64,000 bases of DNA from Chryseobacterium cucumeris. GTDB taxonomy: Bacteria > Bacteroidota > Bacteroidia > Flavobacteriales > Weeksellaceae. The notes under the pieces were generated by a model. The model did not search any database, was not told the DNA's origin, and worked only from the letters and a program-made list of their open reading frames with translations. The position numbers were made by a program, and so were the translations under genes. Location of the stretch: NCBI RefSeq assembly GCF_001593385.1, contig NZ_LUVZ01000001.1:806001-870000 (forward strand), read 5' to 3'. Of this stretch, positions 1-8,626 are shown piece by piece (within the stretch, counting starts at the first letter, position 1; every line of letters starts with the position of its first letter).

Positions 1-345
1 CCAAAGTGGAGTTTTTCGGGACTTTTCGTATATAGCACAGGAAATGCGGTTACCTTCCCTACCGGAAAATATGAACTCAACGGACAAACCATATTCCAGT
101 ATAGTAACAGAAATGCAGACAGAATGCCGGCCTATCACAGAATGGATCTGAGTGCGACTTATGAACCAAGTTCCAATAAACGATTCCGTGGTTCATGGAC
201 ATTCGGTATTTACAACCTATATGGTAGAGAAAATGCCTACACCATCAACTTTGAAGACAATCCTGACCGTCCCGGAACAACCCGTGCGATGCAGACTTCT
301 TTATTCCGTTGGGTACCCAACATCACTTATAATTTCAAATTCTAA
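1..345 (+). CDS. TonB-dependent receptor, C-terminal end (partial)
   Basis: The reading frame is open from the first base and ends at the stop at 343-345, so only about 114 C-terminal residues are present. They read as alternating aromatic beta strands and finish with ITYNFKF, the aromatic last strand of an outer-membrane barrel. GIYNLYGRENAYTI near residue 70 is typical of the last strands of Bacteroidota TonB-dependent receptors. The stop is followed after 3 nt by a DUF4249 lipoprotein, the usual partner of carboxypeptidase-regulatory-domain TonB receptors, so the two are almost certainly one transcript. The substrate cannot be inferred from this fragment. The gene start lies outside the window. 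Confidence 0.85.
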   Translation, partial: PKWSFSGLFVYSTGNAVTFPTGKYELNGQTIFQYSNRNADRMPAYHRMDLSATYEPSSNKRFRGSWTFGIYNLYGRENAYTINFEDNPDRPGTTRAMQTSLFRWVPNITYNFKF

Positions 346-348
346 ATC

Positions 349-1167
349 ATGAAAAACACATTATATATCATAGTATCTCTTCTTGCATTAACTTCTTGTG
401 AAAAAGAGATCGACCTGGACCTGAATGATCAAAGCGGAAACATTGTCATTGAAGGAAATGTAACCAATCAATCAGGACCTTACACAGTAAAAATCACCAA
501 GTCAGTAAGCTTTTCATCACCTAATCAATATCCGGCTGTTACTGGCGCTCAGGTTATTTTAAGTGATAATACAGGTCAAACAGAAACCCTTCATTATGTA
601 GGAAACGGAGTCTATCAAACGACTACTTTTGCCGGAGAACCTGGTAGAACCTATACTTTGAAAGTAGAGTCCGAAGGAAAGCAGTATAGCGCTCAGAGCA
701 AAATGCCTGAAGTGGTCAATTTCGATGGATTACAGCAGAGTTCTTTCAAATTTGGAGATAAAACCACGTATACCCTCTTACCATTATTTACAGATCCATT
801 ACCATTAGGAAACCGCTACCTTTTTAGCTTCACCATCAATGATCTTACTAAAAAGTACATGAATACTTTTTCAGATAATGTGAATAACGGATTACCCAAT
901 CAACAGCCTCTGATTCTTCCTAATGACGATAATAAAGGCAGAGATCATGAAGTGGTAGTAGGAGATAAAATTCATGTAGAGATGCAATCTATAGATAACA
1001 ACGTATTTACGTATTACAGTGCTTTACTTCAGATTTCAGGCGGCAATGGCGGAACTGCAACTCCAACCAATCCTCCAAGTAATATCAGTAATGGAGCATT
1101 GGGATATTTTTCAGCCCATACTACAGATACACAAACTTTTGTTATCGAGCAGATGACCACTCCATAA
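349..1167 (+). CDS. DUF4249 domain-containing lipoprotein
   Basis: A 272-residue protein with a lipoprotein signal: MKNTLYIIVSLLALTSC ends in a lipobox, with lipidation expected at Cys17. After the acidic EKEIDLDL stretch it has the DUF4249 pattern, an Ig-like first part (IVIEGNVTNQSGPYTVKI) followed by a carboxypeptidase-regulatory-like fold. It starts 3 nt after the TonB receptor stop, matching the common receptor-DUF4249 operon. The probable role is a surface or periplasmic accessory to that receptor; the ligand is unknown. A strong terminator follows directly. The family call is solid, and the function of DUF4249 is generally unproven. Confidence 0.88.
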   Translation: MKNTLYIIVSLLALTSCEKEIDLDLNDQSGNIVIEGNVTNQSGPYTVKITKSVSFSSPNQYPAVTGAQVILSDNTGQTETLHYVGNGVYQTTTFAGEPGRTYTLKVESEGKQYSAQSKMPEVVNFDGLQQSSFKFGDKTTYTLLPLFTDPLPLGNRYLFSFTINDLTKKYMNTFSDNVNNGLPNQQPLILPNDDNKGRDHEVVVGDKIHVEMQSIDNNVFTYYSALLQISGGNGGTATPTNPPSNISNGALGYFSAHTTDTQTFVIEQMTTP

Positions 1168-1171
1168 ATTT

Positions 1172-1208
1172 AAAAAAGGATATTCCAATGATGGGAATAT
1201 CCTTTTTT
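1172..1208 (+). terminator. Rho-independent terminator
   Basis: A hairpin with arms of about 15 nt (1172-1186 and 1193-1208) around a 6-nt loop. The right arm ends in a T run. It follows the DUF4249 stop by 4 nt and precedes the convergent DUF1275 gene, so it may work for both strands. Confidence 0.9.
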
Positions 1209-1218
1209 ATTCTCTGTT

Positions 1219-1944
1219 CTATCTTAATCTCCTTTTTAAAGCATAATATCTATACAGAAGCTTATCATACCGGATCACACAAAACAGAAATCCTGCTGTA
1301 ACCATCAATGTTTTGAGACCGATCATGCTATACCCAAAACCGCCAATAATGCATCCTGAAAAAAAGAAGGCGATAATCACCAGTTTAAGAGTGATGTTCT
1401 TTGTAAGCTGTTTCTTTTCATTTTCCCGTTCTTTAAAGAAAAGTTTTGAAAGTTCTATTCCCAGATCAGTAAATAATCCCGTAAGATGAGTCGTTCTCAC
1501 CACAGACTGGGATACTCTTGTTACTAATGAATTCTGAACTCCCATTGCAAAAAGCAAAAGACCGGCAATGGTATAAGGAGATATTGATAGTTTCAGTAGC
1601 CCATCATCTGATAGTCCTACAAAACCTAATATCAGAATTTCAGTAATCAAAGGAATAAGATGCGGGCGAAACATGCTACGTCCGGAAGAAAATTCAACCA
1701 TAAAGCTTGAGCAGAATGCTCCTCCCAGAAAGCACATAATAAAGACAAGATAAGTAAGAGCTTCACTATAATGACTGAGTAGAATTTCTTCGGAAAAGAA
1801 GGCAAAGTGCCCCGTTATGTTGGTGGTAAGTATTTTAACAGATAATACTCCCACAATATTCACTATTCCGGCAACAAAAGAAAGTGCTGATGCCAGCTTA
1901 AGATTATGAAAATAGGTTCTGTTTCTCCCTCTGTGCCTGAACAT
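1219..1944 (-). CDS. YoaK/DUF1275 family membrane protein
   Basis: A 241-residue integral membrane protein with about six hydrophobic segments. The N-terminal block ALSFVAGIVNIVGVLSV followed by TNITGHFAFF is the DUF1275/YoaK signature (segment 1, then the conserved TG-H/N turn), and the internal GVQNSLVTRV near residue 135 is the second conserved block. The C-terminus is basic and cytoplasmic-looking. Family members are uncharacterised inner-membrane proteins, so no substrate is assigned. The gene is monocistronic: it converges with the DUF4249 gene and a 395-nt gap lies upstream. Confidence 0.85.
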   Translation of the reverse strand: MFRHRGRNRTYFHNLKLASALSFVAGIVNIVGVLSVKILTTNITGHFAFFSEEILLSHYSEALTYLVFIMCFLGGAFCSSFMVEFSSGRSMFRPHLIPLITEILILGFVGLSDDGLLKLSISPYTIAGLLLFAMGVQNSLVTRVSQSVVRTTHLTGLFTDLGIELSKLFFKERENEKKQLTKNITLKLVIIAFFFSGCIIGGFGYSMIGLKTLMVTAGFLFCVIRYDKLLYRYYALKRRLR

Positions 1945-2339
1945 TTTAAATTTCTATAAGGGTTGTGTATTGTGTTTTTTTAAAATTTTACTCAAAAAAC
2001 AGCTGGATAAAATAAATAAGCAAAAAAAAATAAATTAGAAATGTCAGCATAAAGCCGTGAAAAACATATCCGCTTAACTATTTATCCAGTGTTCTTTATA
2101 GAATTACGGAATCCCCTTTAACGTAAAATTCTACTTTTTCCGTAACAAATAACAGATCAGTCTATGACATGAAAATGCCTTTAAAACCTCTCTGAAATGT
2201 TCTGTTTCTTATTTCAGTACCAATTTTATTACTTTTGTAAAAGTAATTCGTTCAGAAAAAAAACCATGTGATATAGATGGGTTTAAAATGTGATTTAAGT
2301 TAAAAACTGAGCGTAAATTCAACAGCCGTATAAAAAATT
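1945..2339. other. Intergenic, divergent promoter region
   Basis: A 395-nt AT-rich stretch between the divergent DUF1275 and Crp/Fnr genes. No ORF of note. It holds the inverted repeat at 2228-2247 with an embedded -7-like box; nothing else is clear. Confidence 0.6.
2228..2247 (+). promoter_or_regulatory. -7 box inside a perfect inverted repeat upstream of the Crp/Fnr gene
   Basis: The 20-nt ATTACTTTTGTAAAAGTAAT has perfect 8-nt arms around TGTA. TACTTTTG at 2230-2237 fits the Bacteroidota -7 consensus TAnnTTTG. A regulator bound to the repeat would block the promoter, so autoregulation by the adjacent Crp/Fnr protein is plausible. This is inference from position and symmetry only; no clear -33 TTG was seen. 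Confidence 0.5.
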
Positions 2340-3026
2340 ATGATCTCAAAATTTATTTTCAATAATCAGTATCTTTTTGATGAACTCCCCGAGTATGACA
2401 AAAATCTGCTTACAGGAGCAATGAAAACCAAAAACTACCGTAAAAATGAGCCCATATTTACGGACGGGACAAAACCTAACGGCGTTTACTACCTGAATGA
2501 GGGTAAAATAAAGAAATACAAGGTTGATAATGACGGAAGGGAACAGATTATTTACATTTACAGTTCCGGAGAATTTTTCGGCTATTCTGCGATCCTGAGC
2601 AACGAATCTTATGGAGATACGACCTCAACACTGGAGAATTCAGTTATTTCTTTTATTTCGAAAGACAGCTTTCTGGATATTCTAAGCCAATCATCAGTAC
2701 TTTCAAGGTTGTTACTGAAATCTTTGAGTCATGAATTCAGTGTGATGGCCAACCTTATTGCTGTTTTATCTCATCGTACCGTAAGAGAAAGAGCCGCTCT
2801 CAGCCTGCTGATTCTTCATGATAAATATAAATCAAGTGATGCTCCTGATGAAGAAGTATTTATTACGCTTTCTCGTGTGGATCTTGCCAATATGGTAGGA
2901 ACGGCCAGAGAAACTTTAGCGCGTATCATCAATGATTTCAAACAGGAAAAACTCATCAGATCCGAAGGACGGAAAATACAGATCATCAACGTTAAACAGT
3001 TAATTCATATTGCTAATTTTTATTAG
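2340..3026 (+). CDS. Crp/Fnr family transcriptional regulator
   Basis: A 228-residue two-domain regulator. Residues ~20-125 form the cyclic-nucleotide-binding-like beta roll, with the typical GVYYLNEGKIKKY and GEFFGYSAIL turns. Residues ~145-220 are the winged-helix DNA-binding domain, with recognition helix in LANMVGTARETLARII. There is no Cys cluster as in FNR, so it is not an iron-sulfur oxygen sensor. Whether it binds a nucleotide cannot be told. ATG at 2340 is the first start, about 100 nt after the -7 box at 2230. A VOC-fold gene follows about 100 nt later with its own promoter. Confidence 0.9.
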   Translation: MISKFIFNNQYLFDELPEYDKNLLTGAMKTKNYRKNEPIFTDGTKPNGVYYLNEGKIKKYKVDNDGREQIIYIYSSGEFFGYSAILSNESYGDTTSTLENSVISFISKDSFLDILSQSSVLSRLLLKSLSHEFSVMANLIAVLSHRTVRERAALSLLILHDKYKSSDAPDEEVFITLSRVDLANMVGTARETLARIINDFKQEKLIRSEGRKIQIINVKQLIHIANFY

Positions 3027-3088
3027 TAAAATTATTCAAATTAAAAATCGTTTATTTCTACTGACAGTCTGTTGTCATAAACACCTGT

Positions 3089-3096
3089 TACCTTTG
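3089..3096 (+). promoter_or_regulatory. -7 promoter box
   Basis: TACCTTTG matches TAnnTTTG and lies about 32 nt upstream of the VOC gene's ATG. A TTG at 3072-3074 is closer than the usual -33 spacing, so only the -7 element is convincing. Confidence 0.5.
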
Positions 3097-3128
3097 CTTA
3101 TAATTAGTTTAAACAAATAAGTATCCTT

Positions 3129-3524
3129 ATGAAACTTACCTCATTAAGAATGATCAGCAAAGACATTAAAGCAACAGTAGCATTTTATGAACAGATCTTG
3201 GGTATAACTGCCACATGGTATACGGAAGATTTTGCAGAACTTTCTGCAGATTCTATTACGATCGCTGTCGGAAGTACACGAACAATGAAAATGTTCTCGG
3301 AAGGTCTTACCGATTTTGCAGGAACAAAATCAACCATCATTGAGTTTTTGGTTAAAAATGTTGACGAAGAATATGAAAGAATCAAAAGTATAGCTTCCGA
3401 AATTATTCAAGAGCCCACAACAATGCCCTGGGGAAACAGATCTCTCCTGTTCTGTGATCCGGATGGCAATATGATTAACTTTTTTACTCCAGTGAGTGAA
3501 GAGGCTATGAAGAAATTCAGTTAA
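3129..3524 (+). CDS. VOC family protein (glyoxalase/bleomycin-resistance fold)
   Basis: A 131-residue protein with two babbb modules typical of the vicinal-oxygen-chelate superfamily. The first (residues ~1-55) contains DIKATVAFYEQILGI and the second ends in PWGNRSLLFCDPDGNMINFF, the standard C-terminal VOC motif. The length fits a single-subunit VOC protein that dimerises. Possible roles are a metal-dependent lyase or isomerase, or antibiotic binding; the sequence does not decide. It is transcribed alone, from the box at 3089 to the bidirectional terminator at 3544. Confidence 0.85.
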   Translation: MKLTSLRMISKDIKATVAFYEQILGITATWYTEDFAELSADSITIAVGSTRTMKMFSEGLTDFAGTKSTIIEFLVKNVDEEYERIKSIASEIIQEPTTMPWGNRSLLFCDPDGNMINFFTPVSEEAMKKFS

Positions 3525-3543
3525 TTTTTTATCCATCAACATA

Positions 3544-3570
3544 AAACTCGCTGAGGACTTCAGCGAGTTT
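3544..3570. terminator. Bidirectional terminator
   Basis: Perfect 11-bp arms (3544-3554 and 3560-3570) around a 5-nt loop, with A/T runs on both sides. It serves the VOC gene on the plus strand and the convergent hydrolase on the minus strand. Confidence 0.88.
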
Positions 3571-3598
3571 TTCATAAATATATTGATATTATTTTAAT

Positions 3599-4546
3599 TT
3601 ATTCTCCAAGGAATTCAATGGCTTTTCCAACAAATGCATCATGATATTGATAGAAAGAAGCGTGTCCTGAATCCGGGAAAATTACCAGTTCTGCATGGTC
3701 TAAATGCTGAGCCATATTTTTCGCATTCTGAACAGATACCGGAAGGTCGTTTTCACCATGAACAATCAGTACCGGATTTTTGATTTTTTGTATTTCTGTA
3801 AGGGCATCAGGATTAGGTTGAGCCCAACTCAATACAGCGGTAAACTGCGAGTTTGAAGTGGCATCACTTAAAGAAAGATCCCTATCCGTAGTACGAAGCT
3901 GAACCCGTGCGAAAGATGCTTTTCCTTCTGCAATACTTTGAGCAGATTCTGTAAAACCGAATTTCAGAAATGAAGCTTCCGGGCTTAATCCGGCTGTTCC
4001 TGCAATAATATTGGGAAGATTAGATAACCCGATTGCTCCCTGTGGGCCTGTACCTGTTAAAATCACTTTATTGATCAGTGAAGGGTTAGTCAGTACTATT
4101 CTCTGTGCAATAAATCCACCCATTGAAAATCCCATGATATTTACTTTGGTATAATGTAGAGCTTTAATAAAATCTACAGCATCATCGGCCATCGCCTGAA
4201 CCGTATTGGGCGTTGTTCCATTTGAAGAAGCGACACCTTTATTGTCAAAGATAATTACCTTATACTTCTTGGCCAGTCCATGAGTCACTGCAGGATCCCA
4301 GTCATCCATTGAACCTCCCAATCCCGGAAGAAGAACCAGAGGAACTCCATCTTCTTTTCCTAAAACACGGTAGGCAATGGCATTTCCTTTAACAGTTATG
4401 AATTGGGTTTTGGCAGTTTGGTGGCTGTTATTTTGTATCTCCTGTGTCGTGGGAGGCTCATTTTCTTCAGTGCAGGATACGGTCACTACCGTAAAAAGAG
4501 TTAAACATAATAAGCTTACGGCTGAGATTTTTCTGATTGTTTTCAT
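3599..4546 (-). CDS. Alpha/beta hydrolase, predicted lipoprotein
   Basis: A 315-residue hydrolase whose N-terminus is a signal peptide ending in VTVSC (Cys25), so a lipid-anchored protein is likely. The core begins near residue 50 with the VLLPGLGGSMDDWD oxyanion-hole strand-turn. The nucleophile elbow GFSMGG places the catalytic Ser in the middle of the chain. The acid is expected in VHGENDLPV and the base is the His of PDSGHASF near the C-terminus. This is the pattern of non-heme haloperoxidase/esterase-like hydrolases; the substrate is not predictable. The gene is monocistronic, with a bidirectional terminator downstream. Confidence 0.88.
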   Translation of the reverse strand: MKTIRKISAVSLLCLTLFTVVTVSCTEENEPPTTQEIQNNSHQTAKTQFITVKGNAIAYRVLGKEDGVPLVLLPGLGGSMDDWDPAVTHGLAKKYKVIIFDNKGVASSNGTTPNTVQAMADDAVDFIKALHYTKVNIMGFSMGGFIAQRIVLTNPSLINKVILTGTGPQGAIGLSNLPNIIAGTAGLSPEASFLKFGFTESAQSIAEGKASFARVQLRTTDRDLSLSDATSNSQFTAVLSWAQPNPDALTEIQKIKNPVLIVHGENDLPVSVQNAKNMAQHLDHAELVIFPDSGHASFYQYHDAFVGKAIEFLGE

Positions 4547-4691
4547 TGTCGTTTATTTTTGTATGATTATGGTGCAAACATAAAACACAAAAACAGGAAG
4601 AACACTTATAAGCTTTATCAACAGGACATTTTAGCCGCCCAATTAGACATTTTACAAGGTGAAAATAAAAAGTAAAAACTCAAAACAATGT

Positions 4692-5099
4692 TTAAAGTTC
4701 CTGAGCTGATCTCAATGCATCAAGGGCATCCATTGCTTTTTCAGCGTCTTTTACTGCTACAAAAATATGATCATGAAAATAAGCTGCCACTACGTTACAA
4801 CTAATATTCTCCTTTCTCAAAGCATTGGCAAAAGCTGCAGTAAGTCCTACCGCTTCCAGAGAAGAGTGAATATTCAAGGTAATCCAGGAAGAAATATAAC
4901 TGTAGTCTAAAGACCATTCATCTGCAATATTTTTTTCTAAAACAATAGTGACCGCTTCAGTTTCCCGAAAGAAAAACAGAATTCTATCGATATCCTGTAT
5001 TCCACCTAAAGTTTCAACAGTACAAAATACATATTCTCCTCTATTCAATACGGGTTCCATATTCTGAATCAGTACCGCTAAGTCTTTTTCTCCTGACAT
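4692..5099 (-). CDS. ACT domain-containing protein
   Basis: A small protein of about 135 residues. The N-terminal half (KDLAVLIQNMEPVLNRGEY) resembles the DUF2241 segment and the second half (TLNIHSSLEAVGLTAAFANAL) the ACT domain. Such ACT proteins bind small ligands, often amino acids, and act as regulatory subunits; the partner is unknown here. The frame could also begin five codons upstream at ATG 5114. I prefer the ATG at 5099 because homologues of this family usually begin MSGEKDL. No ribosome-binding site separates the two choices. Confidence 0.82.
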   Translation of the reverse strand: MSGEKDLAVLIQNMEPVLNRGEYVFCTVETLGGIQDIDRILFFFRETEAVTIVLEKNIADEWSLDYSYISSWITLNIHSSLEAVGLTAAFANALRKENISCNVVAAYFHDHIFVAVKDAEKAMDALDALRSAQEL

Positions 5100-5114
5100 C
5101 TTTTTTTGATGCAA

Positions 5115-5576
5115 AACTAAAGCATCGATGGCAGCATTTGTTTATCATTTGATAAAAAACGCAAAAAGGAGGCTGTATGCCTCCTTTTTGTGTTTGTAAT
5201 GTAACCTATCACTGAACCTCACTATATGTGTTTGTGTTTTTTTTGATCATTTGGCTTTTTTAAGAAGTCCGGTTAAGGTTATTCATACACTTCTAATTTC
5301 ATCAGTGTTTATTAATTTTTCATCATTTGTGTTTCTATAACTACAGTTTTATTATTTGTATAGTTATAATCATTTGTTGTTTTTGTGTTTGAAACTTCAG
5401 AAGTTAAAAAGCATTTCTCAGTTGCTTTTTCATTACTTAAATTTCATAGTACAAAGGAACAACATTCTCAAATAAAATTCCCTATAAACCCCATCGATAC
5501 ATATCGATCGACTTATAGATATTTATCGATGAAATATAATATCCTGACTCATTGAAGTGGTGATTATCCTGAAACA
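5115..5576. other. Intergenic, hairpin and AT-rich tract
   Basis: A 462-nt gap without a credible ORF. Besides the hairpin at 5163 it has several TTTGTGTTT words (near 5190, 5229, 5330 and 5380) and a cluster of ATCGAT words at about 5493-5530. No function assigned. Confidence 0.5.
5163..5189. terminator. Strong hairpin, terminator-like
   Basis: Perfect 11-bp arms around the loop TGTAT, with an A run before and a T run after. It sits between the ACT gene and the response regulator and is about 390 nt beyond the response regulator's stop. It may end long read-through transcripts on the minus strand. Confidence 0.7.
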
Positions 5577-6230
5577 CTATAGTTTATGATGGGTTTTGAC
5601 AAGCTCTACCAGCTCAACTATATTTTCGATCTTTAGTTTTTCAAAAATATTCTTTTTGATTGTGCTTACTGTATTTTGTTTGATATTCAGACTGTTTGAA
5701 ATTTCCAGGTTTCCATACCCTTCAGCATAAAGTTCTGCAATCTCCATTTCTCTTTTGGTTAAAATGTTGAGGGGACTTATCAGATCCGGGTTGTAAACAA
5801 ACTGTACCAATAGATTTCGTAAAAGAGCAGAGAAATATTCACCCTTCTCGATAAAGGCCGTGATCGCTTCCCTTACCTCTTCCTCTTCACTCAGTTTACT
5901 CAGATAACCATCAGCACCGGCTTTGATGAATTTAAGACCATGCAACTCTTCTTCAAGTCCTGTAAAAATCAAAATTTTAATATCAGGATTTACACTTTTC
6001 ATCTGAGGTAAAATATGAAGACTGTTTCCGTCCGGGAAATGGGCATCAATGATAGCCATCTCTATTCCTTTTGATTCTATGAGCTCCAAGACCTGATGTA
6101 GGGATGAAGTCTGATACACTTTAGCGTTAGGAACAATATCACTGATCACAATTTCCATTCCCTGACGTACAATACTGTGGTCGTCTGCCAGAAGGAATAT
6201 AATCTCTTTATTTTGAATTGGTGTTTCCAT
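5577..6230 (-). CDS. Response regulator, NarL/FixJ (LuxR-HTH) family
   Basis: A 217-residue regulator. The receiver domain spans residues 1-125: acidic pair DD at 16-17, phosphoacceptor Asp62 in AIIDAHFPDG, the Thr in IFTG and a conserved Lys near 114. A LuxR-type helix-turn-helix occupies ~150-212 (LTKREMEIAELYAEGYGNLEI, then NTVSTIKKNIFEKL). Its start overlaps the end of the kinase gene by 23 nt, so the two are translationally coupled and form a two-component system. Targets are not evident. ATG at 6230 is the first start in frame. Confidence 0.93.
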   Translation of the reverse strand: METPIQNKEIIFLLADDHSIVRQGMEIVISDIVPNAKVYQTSSLHQVLELIESKGIEMAIIDAHFPDGNSLHILPQMKSVNPDIKILIFTGLEEELHGLKFIKAGADGYLSKLSEEEEVREAITAFIEKGEYFSALLRNLLVQFVYNPDLISPLNILTKREMEIAELYAEGYGNLEISNSLNIKQNTVSTIKKNIFEKLKIENIVELVELVKTHHKL

Positions 6231-7941
6231 TATTATTACTATTTAAATTGATCCTGAATGTCACTTTAGTTCCTTTATGCAATTTGCTTTCCACAGATAT
6301 ATCGCCATCGAAAAGTTCTACAATTTCTTTTACCAGATTAAGGCCAAGTCCCGCTCCCAGATTATCCACTTCATCAGAAACCATTCCCTGATAATAAGGA
6401 TCAAAAATTTTACCGAGATCAGATTCTGATATTCCTACTCCGGTATCTGCTACTGTTGTGATCAGGGTAATTTTATTGTCTCCAAGGGATTCTGTAGACA
6501 ATACAAGATCAATCTGTCCGTTTTCTGTAAACTTGTTGGCATTTCCCAGAATATTCATAAAAATCTGATTGATTCTGATATTATCCGAATACACTACTAG
6601 ATTTTCAGGGATTCTGTCTGTGACCGCAAACCTGTTGTTTCTCGTTTCCAGATAAGGAGTAATGACCTTTACAATAGAACTGATCTCATCTTTAAGGTTA
6701 AAAACAGATTTTATAAGTTCTTTTTCTGCATTTTCATTTTTAGTGTATTCCAGAATCTGGTTAGATTGCAGAAGCAAAGTGCTGTTGGTAAACTTAATGG
6801 ATTTAAGATAATCCTTTATCGTTTCATCTTCAGTAGATCTTTGAATTTTATCTATGAAAATATTGATGATTTTCAAAGGAGATCTCAAGTCATGACTTAA
6901 CATTCCCAAAATCCTGTTTTTGAAATTAAGGTTCTTTTTAATTTCCTTATTGGCTGCATCCAGTTTTTGTTCATAAACAAAAGCCATTCTTGTAAAATAC
7001 ATGATCAGAATAGAAACAATAAACATCAGAATCATCAGTCCCAATACGAGATAAGTCCTTATCTTGTTATTATTCGAGCTCTGTTCGTTGTATTCTCTTT
7101 CCAGTTCAGATTTAAAATCTTTGATAGCATTTTCGTATACTTCTATTAAGTTATTACTGTACACCAACAGTTTACTGAAATTGCTGTAAAACTGTAAGTT
7201 ATTTTTCTGACTAATGGCTGCAAGGAGCTGAACCTTCTTTACTTCAGCTGCATAATGCTTGTCTATAGATTTTATCGTATTGTCCATTTTGGATTTTACC
7301 TGAGAAAGATCTATAGTTTTATTATTGGTCATCGTAATCACCGTACTCTCCTTCTGAACATCTACTTTCCCTGTTACCGCATCTTTTAAACGCCCGAAAA
7401 AGCCTTTCTTTTTAACCGTATCCGCATACGTACGGGTTTGAATCTTGAAATCTTCAAAATCATTTTTATACTTGGCAGGCTCATAGTGCTTATCCTCGAT
7501 TTTTGCCGGTGGATTCAGAGAAGTCTGGTACACTGAATCTATCAATGTCTTCAATTTTGCAGTCTTTAAGGTATCCTTGCTACGAAGCGCCAGATTTTTT
7601 TTCAGTCTCGGACTTGTATTTTCATATTCACCAATTTTATCAAAATTAGTCTTAAGCTTTCTCAATGACTGGAAATAGAGCTGCAGATCATTATTATCCT
7701 GAGTCGCCATGTATTTTTGAAGATGATCCTGTGCATCCATGAAATCTTTCCTGGAATTATCAGTCAATCCTCCCAATGCACGGCTTTCCTCAAGCTGATC
7801 TTTAATAAACTTCAGCTTCTTCCCATTGACAAATTCATTGTAGAAAAATGTGGCAATAATGACCTGTATCAGTAAAATACAAAGGATCAAAGAGTAATGA
7901 ACAAGTTTTCTCAATTTAAAATTTAAGAATTTATTTTTCAT
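6208..7941 (-). CDS. Membrane sensor histidine kinase
   Basis: A 577-residue kinase. A first membrane helix lies at ~14-34. A long helical, Lys/Asn-rich extracytoplasmic region follows (~35-295). The second membrane helix is at ~296-320, then a short coiled coil. The HisKA domain has phosphoacceptor His350 in GMLSHDLRSPL. The ATPase domain shows N box NILGNANKF (~463), G1 VADTGVGIS (~497) and G2 GAGLGL (~529). The sensor domain resembles no family I can name. It forms an operon with the overlapping response regulator, with a candidate promoter at 8056-8063. Confidence 0.93.
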   Translation of the reverse strand: MKNKFLNFKLRKLVHYSLILCILLIQVIIATFFYNEFVNGKKLKFIKDQLEESRALGGLTDNSRKDFMDAQDHLQKYMATQDNNDLQLYFQSLRKLKTNFDKIGEYENTSPRLKKNLALRSKDTLKTAKLKTLIDSVYQTSLNPPAKIEDKHYEPAKYKNDFEDFKIQTRTYADTVKKKGFFGRLKDAVTGKVDVQKESTVITMTNNKTIDLSQVKSKMDNTIKSIDKHYAAEVKKVQLLAAISQKNNLQFYSNFSKLLVYSNNLIEVYENAIKDFKSELEREYNEQSSNNNKIRTYLVLGLMILMFIVSILIMYFTRMAFVYEQKLDAANKEIKKNLNFKNRILGMLSHDLRSPLKIINIFIDKIQRSTEDETIKDYLKSIKFTNSTLLLQSNQILEYTKNENAEKELIKSVFNLKDEISSIVKVITPYLETRNNRFAVTDRIPENLVVYSDNIRINQIFMNILGNANKFTENGQIDLVLSTESLGDNKITLITTVADTGVGISESDLGKIFDPYYQGMVSDEVDNLGAGLGLNLVKEIVELFDGDISVESKLHKGTKVTFRINLNSNNNGNTNSK

Positions 7942-8626
7942 ATTTGTTTATCAGTTAAATTAATTTCCTGATGACATAAGTCCATTAGATATTAGCCTTT
8001 AACAATATAGCATTATTTTCAATAATTTCATAATATGCATATATCATTCAATTGGCAAAGTTAAAGTAATTTTTGTCTTCTTATAATAATGAATATTTGA
8101 TTAAACTCACAGAATTTATTTTTTTTTACTATTAAAATGCTTTGTAAACATTCAGTTTTATGTATGTAAATCTATTTTTTTAGATCAATTGCAAAAAGTT
8201 GAGGCTCAGTAAAATATTATTTTTCTGTTCATTTTATTACAAATAGTAAACAATAAGTCAAAAAAATGAGCATATAACTCATAGACCACTTATTCCATAT
8301 CCACCTTGTAATTATTGAAACAGCCTTCTGGATATGGATTTCCTGGCATTCCGTATTTCTACTCAATACCACATTTGGTAATTAACACTCTAAGAAGATA
8401 TATGCTCTTCTTTGTTACTTTGAAAGGCTTATTAACCGTGACACTATTCAATGGAAAACCAGAATATTCACATGTACCGGAAGATTGGTCTCTACACTTA
8501 AACTATCGTAGTAAATAAGATTCAGAGAGTATTAAAAATTAGTAATGAGGGTACATTCCTTCATATGGATGTCTTTACTTTTTTGTATCTCTTCTTACGA
8601 TTATAAAACATAAAACAAAATAACCT
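7942..8626. other. Intergenic, divergent promoter region
   Basis: A 685-nt AT-rich stretch between the kinase and the flavoprotein operon. Apart from the minus-strand -7 box at 8056 nothing is convincing. A 67-codon frame at 8315-8518 looks like chance. Confidence 0.5.
8056..8063 (-). promoter_or_regulatory. -7 promoter box for the two-component operon
   Basis: Read on the minus strand, TAACTTTG fits TAnnTTTG. It lies about 115 nt upstream of the kinase start. No convincing -33 element was seen. Confidence 0.45.

Noticed and set aside
5493..5530. Cluster of ATCGAT words
   Set aside because: Words overlap irregularly in AT-rich DNA; no regular spacing or symmetry to suggest an operator array.
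8315..8518. 67-codon plus-strand frame in the 7942-8626 gap
   Set aside because: No ATG start with context, no family, odd composition (aromatic/Pro-rich); likely chance.
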